The notes under the pieces: model-generated
The model's database searches: none
What the model saw: only the letters and a program-made list of their open reading frames with translations
What the model was told of the DNA's origin: nothing
NCBI GenBank assembly: GCA_013398955.1
Contig: VWPU01009517.1
Coordinates: 19,792 to 83,791, forward strand
DNA length: 64,000 bases
DNA from: Callaeas wilsoni
Lineage: Eukaryota > Chordata > Aves > Passeriformes > Callaeidae
Direction of reading: 5' to 3'
Translations under genes and position numbers: made by a program
Shown: positions 49,494 to 63,600 of the stretch, in pieces
How the letters are laid out: each line of letters starts with the position of its first letter
How positions within the stretch are numbered: position 1 is the first letter of the stretch

Positions 49494-49512
49494 CCTGATT
49501 TATTTATTAGCT

Positions 49513-52500
49513 GTGTCCTGGTTTAGTTGTTTGGGTTTTTTTAACTTTCTTCAAGAATAATGAGGAAGGTCCTGTATTTATGTTGTGCAGGTGTGTCTAG
49601 GTAAGTGAGTTCTGGGTTAAGAGTCCTGATGAGATCTCCAGTAAATTCCGGAAGAGCCTTTTACGTCCTCCAGACATCAGGGGCTACACAGAACAGAACT
49701 GTATCTATATCCATATGTATCTATAATCTATCTATCTATCAATCATCTTTTTGACCATTAACTTATATATACAGGTATCTGCAGAGGCAGACAGTTATTC
49801 TTCCCCATGCTGCCTCCAACATGAGAGAACAACAACTCTGTCCTTCATGCACAGAGCTGATGTGTTGATCCCTGGTGCAATTTAACGTGGTCTCTGCAGA
49901 GACACCACTGTTTTCCTCCGCAATCTCTCCAGGTTACCATCTGCACCTCCCACTTCTGGGAGTCCTGGTCCCTCTGAGCACATCCTCACCACTCCACAGA
50001 CTGCCCACCCAAGTGTGTGACTCTGAATGCACCAGTGATCAGGCTCTGGGACTCCTGTGCCACAAGGACATGGAGGGGGTTTGAAGATGGAGTGAGAAAG
50101 GCATAAGTAATGGATATTCGTTGGGTTAAGGGACTCTGGGAAGCTAAATGAGAACTCCTTGTGCTACAAACCATGCACTGCCTTACTGACCCTGCATCCA
50201 CTCTCCCTGGCCTGCAGGATAAAGCTGAATTTTTTAAGAGCCTTCAAAATCAAGTCTCTGTCTTATAACATTGGCCTTACTATTATTTTCCCTACATCTC
50301 TGCATCTCCACAAACACAATTTTTCCATCTCCGCAGAGACACCAGATATCCACACTCTTCCATGTTCTGCTATTCCTGCCTCTTCCACCATAGACACAAA
50401 GCCACCCAGCATGGAAAAGCAACGTTGCAGTTACAACAGAGGCACAAGTGTAGAGGAGGCTAAAGACTAAGGAGCAGGTGCTCACAGATATGCTGGATCC
50501 CATGGAAAGGCCAGTGAGTCCCAGCTGCACAGTCCAGCTTGGCCAGCCAATGCTCAAGGTGAGAAGCATCAGAGAAACTGGCTGGGAATGAAGGTGAAGC
50601 AGCATTACAGTCACCCACGAAAACAAATGGCAATAAGCAGATAATCTTATTAAAGTAATCCTAGTCTTCTCACTGCATTTCGTTACCGATGGTAATTGCT
50701 TTTGGAGTTAGATTTTCATGCTCCTGAGGCCTTTTTTTTTTCTTTTATTGTATCATTACAGTCATTCTATTAATATCTATGTATTATTTGGGCTCTAAAA
50801 GTGCTTACAGCCCCTAAACCAGACAGTATGTGTATCAGTTGTTTATTCACAGTTAGCAGCCATTATGTTCTGTGGAAAGGGCTGGGACTGGGAAACAGAG
50901 AGCAAGGCTATCTTCCTGCACAGGGGACATAAGGTAAGGCAGGAGAAGGAAAGGGGAATTGTTTCCTCCCTGCTAACCACTGAATGCATCTGGCTGTAGA
51001 ACAGAACAGGGAAGAGCTTTATGGGAAACTCTTATCGTGTGTGTTCAGAAACTGTGAGACCCTGAAAGCAGCAAAGACGAGACCTACAGCCAAGTCTCAG
51101 AGGCACTTGCAAGAGAAAAAAGAGAAACCACCTCTTTTCTTTTTATTTTCCCTTTGAGATTCAAGGGACCTTCATGGAACTTCTGCAACGCAAGAAATCA
51201 TGAAAATGCACAGGACTAAGGGCAGGTCTGGAGGAAGGAATTTCTCTGGAAAAGATGCTGAAAGCACATGTACCCTTACTCGGTCTTACCTGGTGTAATT
51301 AAGTTGTTTTATTCTAACAGCAACCTCATCCTATGTTGCAGGATATAAACCCCATCACCAGTGATGCAAAGCCTCACTTATGGTTTTCGTCTGTTTACTT
51401 TCAGTACAACAAGCAGGGACCCGGCTGAGGATCAATCACAGCCCTGGAACAAGACAAGACTGAGATTTATTTTGTATATTGCTCAATACAGCAAGAAAAT
51501 TCTTGTCCTGAAGAAACTACAAGTCAACACATAGGAGCTACTATAAATATTGGCAAAAATCTAATCGAGTCACAGGGTCAGTACAAATCAGGAAGGAAAT
51601 AGTGATCCTGGTGAATTAAGTAAAAAACAAACCAAGGGTGGGAAGGACAGAACGAAGGCCTGTTTTGACATCCAAAGGATTAAATCAGGCTTCTGTTCTG
51701 AAGGATCCCCAGGAGAGCTGCTGCCACCAGGCCAGCCTGATGCTAGAGAGAGGCTTTCATGGTACAGCCTCACAAAGAGCGTTGTCTCCCTGAGACCCTG
51801 GAGTCCAATATGTCTGATTGTCTGAGAGGCCAAAGGCCTTTTACAAAGGCAAGTAGGAAATGGTGGGATAATTTTTAAAAGGGCAGCAGAAAAGAGCTTC
51901 AAAAGGCAGCTCACAAAGGTAGGGTGGCACCAGGAGGTTGTCCAGGTAAATAAGCAAAAAGACAGGCTATAAAATGTACCTTTCATCTTTATTTCATACT
52001 TCTCTACACACAAGTCAAAAAGAAGACATTTTATTTAGCCTTTTTGTCCTTTCTCAAATGTTAGCCTCTGCCTACTGCTGTGTAGAACCCACTCCCCACC
52101 TTTCATTACACCTTTTGCTGCCTTAGATTTACTCTTCTGTCATCTACCCTATTATAGGCTGCTTTGCTAGCCCTGTCCCAATGTCTTGGCTAGGGTAGAA
52201 GGTTACAAGAAGAGGTGTTTTTAAAGTAACTGATGATTATTTGATTTGATTTGAAATCACTGTTACATTCAGGGGCTTTATTAGCATTATTTTTTTCTGT
52301 AAAATTACATGGTGTCAGGCTCAGATTAAAGGATCTCCTTGGAAAAGTATGTAAAACATGATATAATGTACATTTTCCCCACTGGTTTCTATAGCAACAG
52401 CCTTTTCTCTGCATTCAGAAAGAGCAGAGAATTTGCAGGGGGGAGATGAGTAGCAGTGGCTCTGCCCTGCTCATATCTTTCACTTCTGAGTCCTCAAGGG

Positions 52501-55500
52501 AAATTTTCCTCCCTTCAGTTTCTGTTACGTGGAGAAACAAAGACCACCAGCCAGATCTGCTTCGCAGACTACTCTATATGTCTTGTAAAGCTGTGGTATG
52601 GATATTTACCACAGATAAGAAAGTTTTTTTCCACGATTTCCACTTCCGTGATGTGATTGTAAACTGGGGCATTGCTCCTGGCACAGTGCCTGATATGGGG
52701 AATACACGTGGCAAACTGCTATGAACCAGCTGCTGCACTCAGGTTTGGTTAGAGCTAACTGTGAGCCTTGACCATCTCCACTCTTCCCTGTGTCTGGTAC
52801 AGTCTGAGCCTAAGCTTTCCCAGAGAAACATTTCCTTTTGCATCATGACAACATCAGCCAAAGACCTTTCCTTGCCTCTACCATCATTGGTCATCCACAG
52901 CGAGCAGAACCACCCTAAGTCCCAGGCATCATGTTCCTAGAAAGTTATTGACAGCTTGGAAGGAGACCAAGAACTAGCAAGAAAAACATTTTATGAGCCT
53001 AAGGGGATTGACTTGAGTAAGCCTTAAGAAAACTCTGAAAGGGATAATTCTGTGTTATGCAGGCAAACAAATTCTGAGAGAGCCTGGCTGAAACCCCCTA
53101 GATGTGTTTGAGAGGTGGAGATGACAACTGAGACAGCTCCTTTTTTAGAGTTGGACAGGGGTATAGTTCAGTGGGAACAGGAATATTAAGCAGGAAAATA
53201 TAGGCAAGACAGCAGGGCAGATTTTAGGGCAGTGGAATCTACTGGAAAATTTTCTAAGAGATGTCAGGAAAGTCCCATTAGGAAAACACTGGGAAAAACA
53301 CTGAAACCTACACGGCCAACAGGGGTAACCTGGTGTTGGCAGTGGGCTAGACTGACTGAGCCAGTAGGTTATCTTGATCTCACACACTTGTTTCTGTGAT
53401 GGACTCTGAACCCAAGTCTGCTTCAAAGAAATTTCCTCGGACTGTCTGTCCTCACTGCACGCTCTCAGTCCCACAAGTGGAGGGTTGGTAGTTCACTGGT
53501 CCCCTCCCAGCAAACCACTAACAATAGAGACAAGACTTCTTACGTCAGACCCTGCTTTTCAGAGCATTTCCACAAGGATCTCTGGACTGTTTGGAGCAAA
53601 CAGCTCCTTTGGTGAGTAGTCCGTGAACAGCTTTTTGTGCATTTGTTTATTTTTCAGAAGTATTTGATGACTGATTAATGCAAATGGGTCCTATGCTTTT
53701 ACTGGGGTGGTTAACTAAGATTATCAGTTCAGATTAAACATGGAAACAAGGACGAATGAGGTCATTGTGTTTCAGGACATCATGTAGCAAAGTAAAATAA
53801 CATAAAGAAAAAAAAATCCAACTTGAATAGCTGTCCTCAAACTACTCTGACCTAGAGGCATTTCAGATGGAGTGTATTTATTCAAAAGCGTCCTCTCACA
53901 AGCATTTGGCTTTCAGCAGTTAGTATAGAACACTAATTCACACATAAAACCGCTGAATATTTTACACTTTTTCTTACAATGTGTCTTGAGTCCATATTTC
54001 GAGGTTAAAAAGAAGTAAAACGAAAAAACCCTACAGTTTTCACAGGTGTGGTGGATGAAGGGGTGGTGATGGATAATTCTAGCTGGAAGAAAAAATTCCT
54101 TCATCCATTGGGACCTCATCTGGAAAACTGGACAATTCTATTACACTGGGACTTGTGGTCGTTCTATGGTTCCACTGGGAACTAAAGCTACACGAAACCA
54201 CAAGAAACACATTCCCAGCAGTGGAGCTGCAATCTTGCATTTCAGAACCCACTAGCATCAGGACTGTGACAGATCCCAACTAGCTCTTCAATGTCTTTGC
54301 AAGGTTTTCAGGAGTCTCAGAGTTAAAGTAAGCTCAAGCTGGTAAAATAACTGTGTGTTAGGTAACATGGGTTTCTGTCTTGTTCTTCAGGTCAGAGATC
54401 TAACAGCCTCTAGGAACAGTTCTACCAGTTTCCACACCCTTTACATAAATCAGCATCTTGGTTTCCCATCCCTGAGAGAGGGCAAATAGCACTCATGGGA
54501 CAGATGAGAGAGGATAAACATCTTCTAGATTGCGAGGCACTTGGGTACCACAGTGATGGATAAACACCTTAAAAGGTGAAGAGGCAGACCAGAAACAAAC
54601 ATCACCTCAATCAGGAGCTGAGCTGCTGCAGTGCCAGCTACACAGAGAGCAATTACACTCTGCATAATCCCTGATTTCTGCTCTACCTACAGGCTTGTTC
54701 TCTCCAGCATCTGCTGAGCTGGGAAGCCCTAGGAGCTCCAGGATTAAAATGACGCACTGGCAAGCCCCTGTCCCTCAATCACTACCTATCTGTGTGCTAA
54801 GCAGTGGTGTGCTGCAGAAAGGTTTTAGCTCAGAGACCCTTGGGTGGATGCACAGCATATCATCTTCTCTCGCCCTCTCTCTGCTGGAAAAACAAGTGCC
54901 TCAGGAAAATACAGGCCTTGTTAAACACAACCTGAGGGGTCAGAAGACGGCATAGGGAAGATCACTGGCAGTGCTCCTGGCTGGTCCAGGGCAGAATTTG
55001 TCATCTTTTCTGTCACAAAACAGTTTGTTCCTTGCTGGGTGGCTCATTGCCAAGGTAATAAATAGAAGTTTCTAAAAAGAAATAAAACAAAAAGGAAAAA
55101 TAAACACAGAGCAACGACTTGTTCTGCAAATTGACAGGAGACTTGCCTGAGGCAATGGATAAGGGGTGACAGGGATGAACAGCTCTCTTGTGGAGCCTTA
55201 TTAAAGAGAGGAGCAGAGCTCTTCTCAGATACTCTTTATGAGATGCTGCCATCTGGGAGAAATCCAGATTGCCAATTATCAGAGAGAACAATTCCAGCTG
55301 GCCACAACACTGTCAAGGCAGAAATTATCTCCTTACACAATGGCACTGACTCAGACTGCTTGCAACTTTTGTCAACTTCGGGGCAGTTACACAAGGTCTG
55401 CTATTAGCCATAGTGGTATTTATTTGTATTATGGAGTCCTGCCCACAGACCAGGACCCCATTATACCAGACAATATACAAATGCACAACAAATAGAAAAT

Positions 55501-56057
55501 CCCAATGTATGCAAACACCAGGGCAGAATTCTACTCATTAACTTCTGTGCTCCACAGCATCTGTCTTATATCCTACGATGGCTTCTACTTGTTTCCTACC
55601 AGTATCTTATCTGCAACTTAAAGTGAGAATAAGCTGCTGTATGCAATATTAACCCACCACTTTCCTGATTAACATCTGAGAGCTAATTATTTCAGTAGAG
55701 ACCTTGGAACTACTACATTGTGTCAGTAGCAGCACCAAGACCTAATACAATTTAGTAATGCTCTTCCTTCAGGTGGTGTTACTGAAACAGAGAAAGCAGG
55801 TGTAAGGATTACACACCACTTCCTAAAAGATCATGGGATGGGTAAATTCTTTATTATTCCTGCACTGGTTCCTCGCAGTGCTTCCCAACAGTCCTTGCCA
55901 AGGAGACTTCTTTTACGCAAACAGAGCATCTTTGTGGCATGTTGATATTCCAGTTGTTGTGCCAGCCCCAGGCCAGTTGTGGCTCATGGTTGTTCAGACC
56001 CAGCCCAGGACTGTGTCCTGAGACAGACAGAGAAGCTGTCTTATGCAAGGCTATCGT
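49513..56057. other. Intergenic DNA downstream of RASD2
   Basis: No coding gene is recognisable. The longest frames are 141 codons (minus, 51588-52013) and 130 codons (minus, 50234-50626), without known motifs. A GATTT-type short repeat lies near 52,229-52,260. At 53,563-53,611 a 49-base segment has good splice-like borders but stands alone. Confidence 0.55.
49725..49741 (+). repeat. (ATCT)n microsatellite
   Basis: About four ATCT units within a longer TATC/TATA-rich stretch, just beyond the RASD2 3' end. Confidence 0.85.
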
Positions 56058-56083
56058 GAAATCTGAATCAGAAATCTGAATCA
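56058..56083 (+). repeat. 13-base perfect tandem duplication
   Basis: GAAATCTGAATCA occurs twice in direct succession with no mismatch, which suggests a recent slippage duplication. Confidence 0.9.
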
Positions 56084-59000
56084 GGGCAGGGCAAGGAAGT
56101 GAGGCAGCCACACTGGCATTGCCAAGTCATGGCAAATGCCTGCTGACCGCCCTTTCCTTTGGTGACCAGATGATATCTCAAGGAATGTCTGCCCCTCTCC
56201 TGCCTGTGATTTGGGACCTCCCACAGCTCTCAGGAGAAAGAAATGCATCCTATACTGCTATGAGCAGGGTATGTACCCACTTTTGAAACACAAGTTGATG
56301 GAACAGACATTTTTAGCCACCTGTAGAATTTAAAATTAAAAGCAGTGAAAAAGCACAGACTCCTCAGTGACCCCTTTGTACAGCTGTGGCCCATTCAAGA
56401 GCTGTTATTTGACCTTGATCTCCCAGAGAGGAATATCTCAGGCACAGGCTTTGACAAAACAGTTCACAGTACCCTAAAACTTTGTTTCCTCCCTCCACAG
56501 CATGATCATCGGAGAAAGGGCTGCCCTTGGATGGTAAAACCCTCACAGATGAAATAGAATTCAGCTGATGGAAAGCACCCAGGCAGCAGCAGGACACCGC
56601 GCTCTGCTAGATAGTGAGAAGATGTGTAAGAAATGAACACCCTTGGTTTAAGGGAGAGCCTTAGGGATGTTTACTATCCCTTCTTCTTGGGACTTCACAT
56701 CTTCCCCAAATAACTTTCTTTTCAGAGAAGAATTCTGACAAAGAGGAAAATGTCTGAAAGCACCTCATTAATAAGGAGCCTTGAGTTTCGATGATTTTCC
56801 ATGAAATTTCAGACTCTGAATTGACTTTTGAAAATGAAATGAGCTTAGGCTCACTTAAGCACTTTTTCAACTTCATCCAGATTGGTTGAGTGAAGAAGGA
56901 ACATTTAAGGACTGAGATTTATGAGGAGGAAGCATTGTTCTGAACCAAATTTCCACTAAAGAGAAAACTGAAAAAATAAGTGACTTTGCCTGAGAGGTGC
57001 TTTAGTACTGAAGGTTTTCTCAGTAAAAGAAGAACAGTCTGAGAGACCTTTCTGTTTTCCCATTCATTTACATTTTGGAAAAAGAAGGAAAAAAAAAAAG
57101 AAAAAAAAAATAGACTCTTTCTGTCTCTTAAAACAACTGAGAAAAGAAGTGTATTCCAGAGTGAAATGTTGTGTTTGCATTTTTTCCCCATGATATCTTT
57201 TTCTCAACCAGGAATTAAAGAAAAATGGAGGGTGGAACCCCAAACAAAATCCATGCCCCCACCTGGATTTGGCCGGCTCTGTATTCTCTGCCTCTATCTT
57301 TTACCTCACTGATGATAGGAGAATATGAAGCAAGAACATATAAAGCAGCCAGTTTTGTTTTGACTAGAGGTATATGGGATGCTCCAGGACCCCAACACAC
57401 TAGAACATCATTAGCAAGTAAGTGAGAAAGCTATCTCTAAATTAGTTCTATATTTTGTGTCTGCCACTGTTCTTAACTAGAAAGGTCCCATCCTCTTCTA
57501 TTCCACTCCAGCTTTTTACAAAAAACCCCGAAGGGAAAGAGAGTACCTGTTATTTCTAGCCTTGGTAAACTTCAGGTGAAAGCTTCCTCTTTCAAGAGGA
57601 AATCAAATGGCTCTGTTAAGCTGTGCTGATACTGCCAGATACTTCCCCATTTTGCATGTCAGACTTGTGCTCTGACTGTCCTCATCACCTGCATGTTGTT
57701 GCATACTGCAGTGCCATGTTTGTGCCTTCTTGCCAGATCCTAGTCCATGACCTTGATGTATGCTCAAGCCAGCAACCAGAATCTCCAGAGTTTCCACAGC
57801 CTATTCCCTTCTGGCATGTCTAGGCAGGTGGCTGAGGAGACAAAGACTTTTTGTACACAGGGCACAGTGACTCGTCTCTGCAATATGTTGTGTTCCACCT
57901 CAGAAAGCCATCGGATGTCATTTCATGCCATGTCACACAAAGAGCGACAAATTACCGCCAGAACTGAGGGCTTTCCCCTGTCTTGTCCTTCTTCACACAA
58001 GTAAACATTGGTGCCAGGCAAAGCATTAGAAGCTGTATGGTGAAGATCCTAGATTACAGGAATCTGCCTGAATTTCCATGCCACAGTGCTTATCTTGTCT
58101 GTGTCCCATACCAGACATAACTATTTTGGTCTGCAGAGAAATGAAACTAGCGGTAATACCCTAAAAATGGACTTATGATATGCTCCAACAGATGCATAGT
58201 GTCTTCCAACAAGTCCATTGTGGGGCACAGCCCCAGATCATCCTAGAAATAAGTGTACAGCCAGCCAAAATGGCTTTAACTTCAGAAGTGAGAAGTCAAG
58301 TGAGAGCACTTTGGAAGCCTTGCAGTGCTACACCAGGGCAGTTATGCAAGACTCGCTGGATAAGCAGTGCTGTGTTCAAACAGTTTGGTTCTGGGGTACT
58401 TACAGAAAAGCACAGCTGAGCCCAGAGCTTAGGGTCAGTCGCCTCAGAGGGACCAGAGTATGCTGGGACAACACTAACAAGCTTGCAGGGCAAGTTTAGG
58501 GACAAACCGGTCTTTGAGACCATGCCAGCAAGGCAGCAACCTCACAAAGGCCTGACACACGATAACTGGTCCACCAGTTGTCTGCTGTGACAGGAAACGT
58601 CGGAGGCTCATGCCTTGACATGACTCCAGCTGAATATGGGCATTAAGCCAGAAACTGCTCTGTGGTGGGACGTACTGCCTGCCTCTTTGCCAGGAGCTGA
58701 GTATAACAAAAAAGGTCAGGCCAAGGGTGACAAGAGTCAATCTTCAGGTTACCCCAACACAGTTAAAGACAATTCACTTCCTGAAGCCTGGAATGGGCAG
58801 AGAAGAGAAAACACAAAAAAGTGGGCAAAACATGGGAAAAATTAAACAGACAGAGCTGTCACAGGGTAAAGTCTGTCCTGTGGACAGGAAATGTCTCTTT
58901 GGGATAGTTTTAAAAGTTTCATTTTCTGCCTGTGTTCCAGAGGCCAGAGGCAAGAGCCTGACTATTTTTAAAGATAAGTTTGACGCATTATGCAGGACCT

Positions 59001-62000
59001 TGTGTGACATGATAGGATGTTGCAGTCAGGAAATGGACACTCTGACCCAGGAGAGGCATTCCACTCTGCGCTCCTGAGCTTGGGTTCTGGCTGTCTGCAG
59101 GCTTCACTCTCTTTCTCAGAAGGAGACAGAAAAAGAAATGAAAAAAAAAAAAAACAAAAACCAAACCTTTCATTTCTCTCAAACAGAAATAATTCAGAGG
59201 GAAACTAGAAACTTCAGGAAGCAAACTCAGATGAACAAAATAATATCTAATGGTATGTGTATATCAGATGTCCCCTTTAACTGAGTAGAAGTGCTATTCC
59301 TGGGATCTGGGGTTTGACATCAGGCCAGCAGTAGTAGCTGGGCGCCAATGGCCTATGACTTGCTGGGTTGATGTGACAGCACAAGCCCATGCAAGGTATT
59401 CCCAAAGCCTGTGCGTCCAACTAGGCTGGGAGAACATGTTGCCAGAGTGAGCCCATAATAGCGTGTAATCTGATGCAAGCCCAAAGAGATGGAGGTGTTG
59501 ATCCTGAATGTTAAACAAAAACACTGGAAAATAATACCCCAAAGACATGGTCTTTTATATCTGACCATAAAACTTGAGAAGCTGAACAGTGGTTGAAGAG
59601 ACAACTTATCTGTTGGAAGTATAGGTCTCATCCTTGGCTAGAAGTCTTGACCGCTTTCCCCAGCCTGAGTACCAGAGCTTCACAGTTCTTGCCTCGTCAC
59701 AGAAACAGCAAATGCACATTCAGGCAAAGGGACGGTACAAAAGCTGGGACAGTTTCCCACCTGGGAAATTACGGTCTCTAGCGTTCTGCTAGGAGGTGGA
59801 GCGACATAGGCCTCTGCCGTGCAGAGAGGAAGATACTGTATGGGAGATTCCCACTTGGTGTTCCTTTTTGCTCCACTCCAGCAGGATTTATGCTGCCTCC
59901 ATCTTCCCTTCTTCTCTGGTCCACTGTCACCTCTCACCCTGACACAAAAGAAAGGGCTTTAAGGTGGCAGTTGTATTACAGAATTTACAAAATCAAATGC
60001 TCAAAAGCAAGAGACATCTTGGTCATGACTGTATTAAAAATTAAATGGTGCCAGGCTGTGTTCCCAGACTCGAGAACTGAATCACCACTCTTAAATTGTA
60101 GTACATTCCCTGTCACTTTTTTGACCCAGACCAAGGAGAGATCCTACCAGACAATGGCTTTAAGCACTGTGATTTTGCCCAGGCCAGGAACAATTCTTCA
60201 TAAGGAGTTTGCAGACAACCACCCTATTCTGGAGGGTGAGGTTTAATGTAAGTAAAATGCAAACCTTTCCATTCCAGTTGGTTTCAGTGCCAGAGAAAGA
60301 TCCTACATTTAGTTTTCTAGTACAGCTGTAGCCTACAGTATCATGGTAAGCTACAGTAGAAAAGGCTACAGGGTTTGGAAATATCTCTAATGCAACCTGC
60401 TCATAGAATGAAACAACACCATCCTTCACATCTCTCTAACAAAGAGAGCTGTGGCTGCTTCCTTCATCTCTATCTCTGTTTATTAAAAGGCCTACTGGCA
60501 AACTCAGGGGTATAAACCACAACAGGCATGAAACTCACCTTTTTGGAAGGTATGGCAGAGAAACAGCAGCACATTTCTATGTCTAGGGCTCTGGAGTAGC
60601 AAAAAAATATATGCAGTGAGGAGGAGGAAAGGAAGACTGCTCAAAAAGAAGTGAGGGCAGGTTACACAGGGCTAGGTTGCTGACTCTAACCATGAGTCAA
60701 GGGTCTCATGCCGATTTACATCGCCCAGCTGATGCTATTCAAAAAGCCTAAATGTACATGCAAGTCAAGTTACTAACTTTCAGCTCCATTCATCTTTTGC
60801 ATCAGAAGTACTTGGAGCACAACAGCAGTAAATTAGTGCCAGCTCTCCCACTGAGATAATTCAGAGGATCTTTTCCTGCCCAGCAGGGTCTGATTTTTCA
60901 TGTAGATTCCATATTGTGATTAACATGGAGGCATTTTCTCATTTAACAGGAGAAAAAAACCCAAAAATACTCCAAAATCTTCCCCAAATAGGGCTTTTTT
61001 GGGGAAAACTTGCTTTGGTTCTTCTTCTCTACTCAGTGAACTATTAATTTAAATGAAAACCTGTGCCAGCAATGGGCAATGTTACAAAGAGATTGATTGA
61101 TCCACCTTATTTCACCCTCACGTACCTTTTGGGGTACATGTACCTTCTGAGTGAGGCTTGTCAATCACCTTGGTACTTGATATTGTCCCTACCTCCCACA
61201 CCACTGATTAGTGTCACTCACTGAATGAGCAGAGAGGGCGCGGAGGCAGATTCTGCCAGCAGTAAGAGCCTTACTTCAAATCAAACTTGTGAAATACAGC
61301 CTAAGATTCATGCCATGTAGGTGGAGGGAGGAGGAGAGGAAAACATCTTTTCCTTGAAGGACTCATGGCTTCATGGCTGCTTTTATATCTTGTGAAAAAG
61401 AACCTGTCTAGTTTAAGGAGGAGAAGAGAGAAGGTAGGTTGATTTTTAGGACCACTGTGTGGCGCCTTGGTAGCAAAACAGCTCAGGGTGAAGGGGTGAG
61501 GGATATGCCAGGAAACTGCACTACTTGTGGGGGGTCTCTCTGAAAGCAGGTCATCCATATCCATTTACCAGAGACAGCTGGGGAGACAGCTAGATTGTTT
61601 TTATGGAATTATTTCCACATGGCAGGAGCCCAGGGGACTCTGCAATATGATAGAGAGGTAGGGAAGGAAGAAGGAGAGAAGTGGGAGGCTGGTTTTCATG
61701 TCTGCATGTTGACAGCCAACATCTTGGAAGCTTGATGGAGAAGTCTTCTGCTAAACGTTGGCCTAAGAAGAGGTGACATGTGGTAGCTAGAAATGGTGCA
61801 GAGCTGCAAAGAACTGAACTGGAATCTCTCCAAAGCTTGAGCATGCCTGGGAATTGGAGCTGTGTTCACATCCTGTGAAGGGTTAATTGGGATGTTATGG
61901 AGTTGGAAGGGGGGTTGGAAGGGCCTAAATTTTATCTGGTTGTGAATGAAGAACAGGAATTATACCTCAGACTGGGGTGTGACAGAAATATCTGTGTTGC

Positions 62001-62400
62001 ATAGTGGTTTTTCAGTGTTTTTGGAGTCAGAACTTGTCTGGAGTGGGACAGAGACTTACCTATATGGTATGGGTTCCATCTTCTGCAAAACTAGGCTGTT
62101 AATATTGCTAAGATAGGCACTTAGGATTAGGAATGCTTACAAAAGTGTCCAGGGGAGCCCTAATACCCCAAAGTCAAACAACAGTGAGCCCCCACCACTT
62201 CCATTGATGGCAGTAAGATCTGAGTGGAGGAAGGGAATGGGGCAGGCTTGCAATGGGGTTGGACTGGGCTTTTAAAAGAGCCACATCGTTGGAGTGTCAT
62301 GAGCTTTGACATCTGTGGGATGAGGAGCCTGGGCAGGTCAATTTTGATGTGAGAAAGGAAGCCATAAGGAGAGAAGATGTAAAAGACAATGGAGGGCTGG
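56084..62400. other. Intergenic DNA, no gene recognised
   Basis: Contains A-rich runs at 57,079-57,110 and 59,141-59,160, a 12-base palindrome GGTACATGTACC (61133-61144), and open frames up to 118 codons with no known domains. A GTTGGAAGGGCCTAAA string near 61,905 recalls the CR1 3' UTR, but neighbouring sequence does not support a CR1 copy. Confidence 0.55.
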
Positions 62401-63600
62401 GAGAGAGCTCTTAATGGTAGGGGTAAATGCTCCTGCAGTCACTCGGGGGAAAGAGAGCACTTGGAGCAGTAGCTGCTCTTCCCAGAATTAGTCATCAGCC
62501 CCCGCCAAAGTCTGTCAGGAGCCCCAGCCAGCTTCAACAGCCCTGGCAGAGGCGAGGGGAGCTGCAGGAGCAGGGCTGCCCTGTGCCTGCCCAGCAGACT
62601 GCTGCTCAAGGAAGCCTGTCCTGCCTACACCCAGACCCACCTCCTCCGGCCTGTCTTGTAAAAGCAGCAGATCCTGGGCTAACCTGGCACATGGACTTCC
62701 ACCCCCTTCTTGGGGTACTAACTACAACCCACAGAGCCACCAGTACCATTAAAAGGCCCTTATGTGAATACATACAATTAGGGATTACAACACAGCTTGA
62801 TTCTGCACCCTCTGACACTGCCAACAAAGCCTGCTCGGGCAGGAGTCCTTTTCAAGGCATGGATGGGGTTCTCCACGTGACATTCACACTTTCAGGAACT
62901 GATCATTTCACTGCCAAACAAAAGCCATACAGCTGGATTCCACGCACAAATGACTCCATCTAGAAATAGATGTCCAATTAAGGGAAAAGATGTTTCCAAA
63001 AATCATTTTGTTTCCTACAGTTTAGAAGCTTTCCTTTTTTTTTTTAATTGACTTTTCATGTTAATCAGTATCCAGAGAGAACAGAATATGCTATTTATTT
63101 TGGGTTTTTTGAATTGCAGAACAGCTATCACATTTTCCACTCCATCTTTTGTACCAAAACCTTTCATGCCATTGTAATTCAATGGACCTAAGATCTGTTT
63201 TTAAGGGAAGCTCAGAAGATCCAACACCAGGCAAGCCCTTTGGGCTTTTGAGTGCTCTTAAGGACGATCAAGAGAAGTAAAAAGTTTTAAGATTAGATTA
63301 GTGCAATGATCTAGTTTACCCTCCTGACGAAGTACATCCAACAGTCAAATAAATTACCTGTAACAGGGAAAAAAGAATGAGAGTTCACAAAACAGATCCT
63401 TCTGCCCAGCACAGATCCCTGCAGCCTCATGATGGAGAGGAGGGTCCCCATCCTTCCCAGACCTCCAGGAACACAAAAGCCTCCTGGAAAAGCATGTTTT
63501 GCCAGAACGTTGGGCTCCAGTTGTCCAGCTGGTTTGGCACCGGCTTTCAGCAGGATTTCCATCCTCTCGCATTTTGTTGTCCCTCACCTGCAAACACCTG
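62401..63600. other. Intergenic DNA with a 178-codon open frame
   Basis: The plus-strand frame 62427-62963 is the longest on that strand. Its first half is rich in P, Q, A and L, and its second half has no recognisable motif. No promoter, splice border or family similarity supports it, so I do not call it a gene. GC content is raised at 62,430-62,700. Confidence 0.45.

Larger units (their letters stand above)
47726..49512 (+). other. RASD2: RASD2 3' UTR (end inferred)
   Basis: The region after the TGA contains a Pumilio-type TGTAAATA, a TG-rich tract, an earlier ATTAAA at 48442-48447, and a final ATTAAA at 49488-49493 followed by an AU-rich TTATTTATT (49500-49508) and a GT/T-rich downstream stretch. 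I take the last signal as the main 3' end, giving about 1.8 kb of 3' UTR. The 107-codon frame at 48424-48747 lies inside it and is probably fortuitous. The exact cleavage site is not determined. Confidence 0.65.

Noticed and set aside
49515..50825. TGTCCTGGTTTAG at 49,515 and CTAAACCAGACA at 50,814 as ends of a second LTR
   Set aside because: The termini are nearly complementary, but the flanks do not match as a target duplication. The interior lacks LTR features, and the first motif is better explained as the GT-rich element after the RASD2 poly(A) signal.
53563..53611. 49-base exon-like segment with good acceptor and GTGAGT donor
   Set aside because: It is isolated, with no clear branch motif and no neighbouring exon. 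Comparable pairs (for example near 7,732, 8,838 and 35,984) show the chance background.
61891..61935. GTTGGAAGGGCCTAAA-type string as a CR1 fragment
   Set aside because: Similarity covers only about 20-30 bases. The sequence on both sides does not follow the CR1 consensus.
62427..62963. 178-codon plus-strand open frame
   Set aside because: No known motif, no supporting promoter, splice or poly(A) context, and low-complexity P/Q-rich composition at the start.
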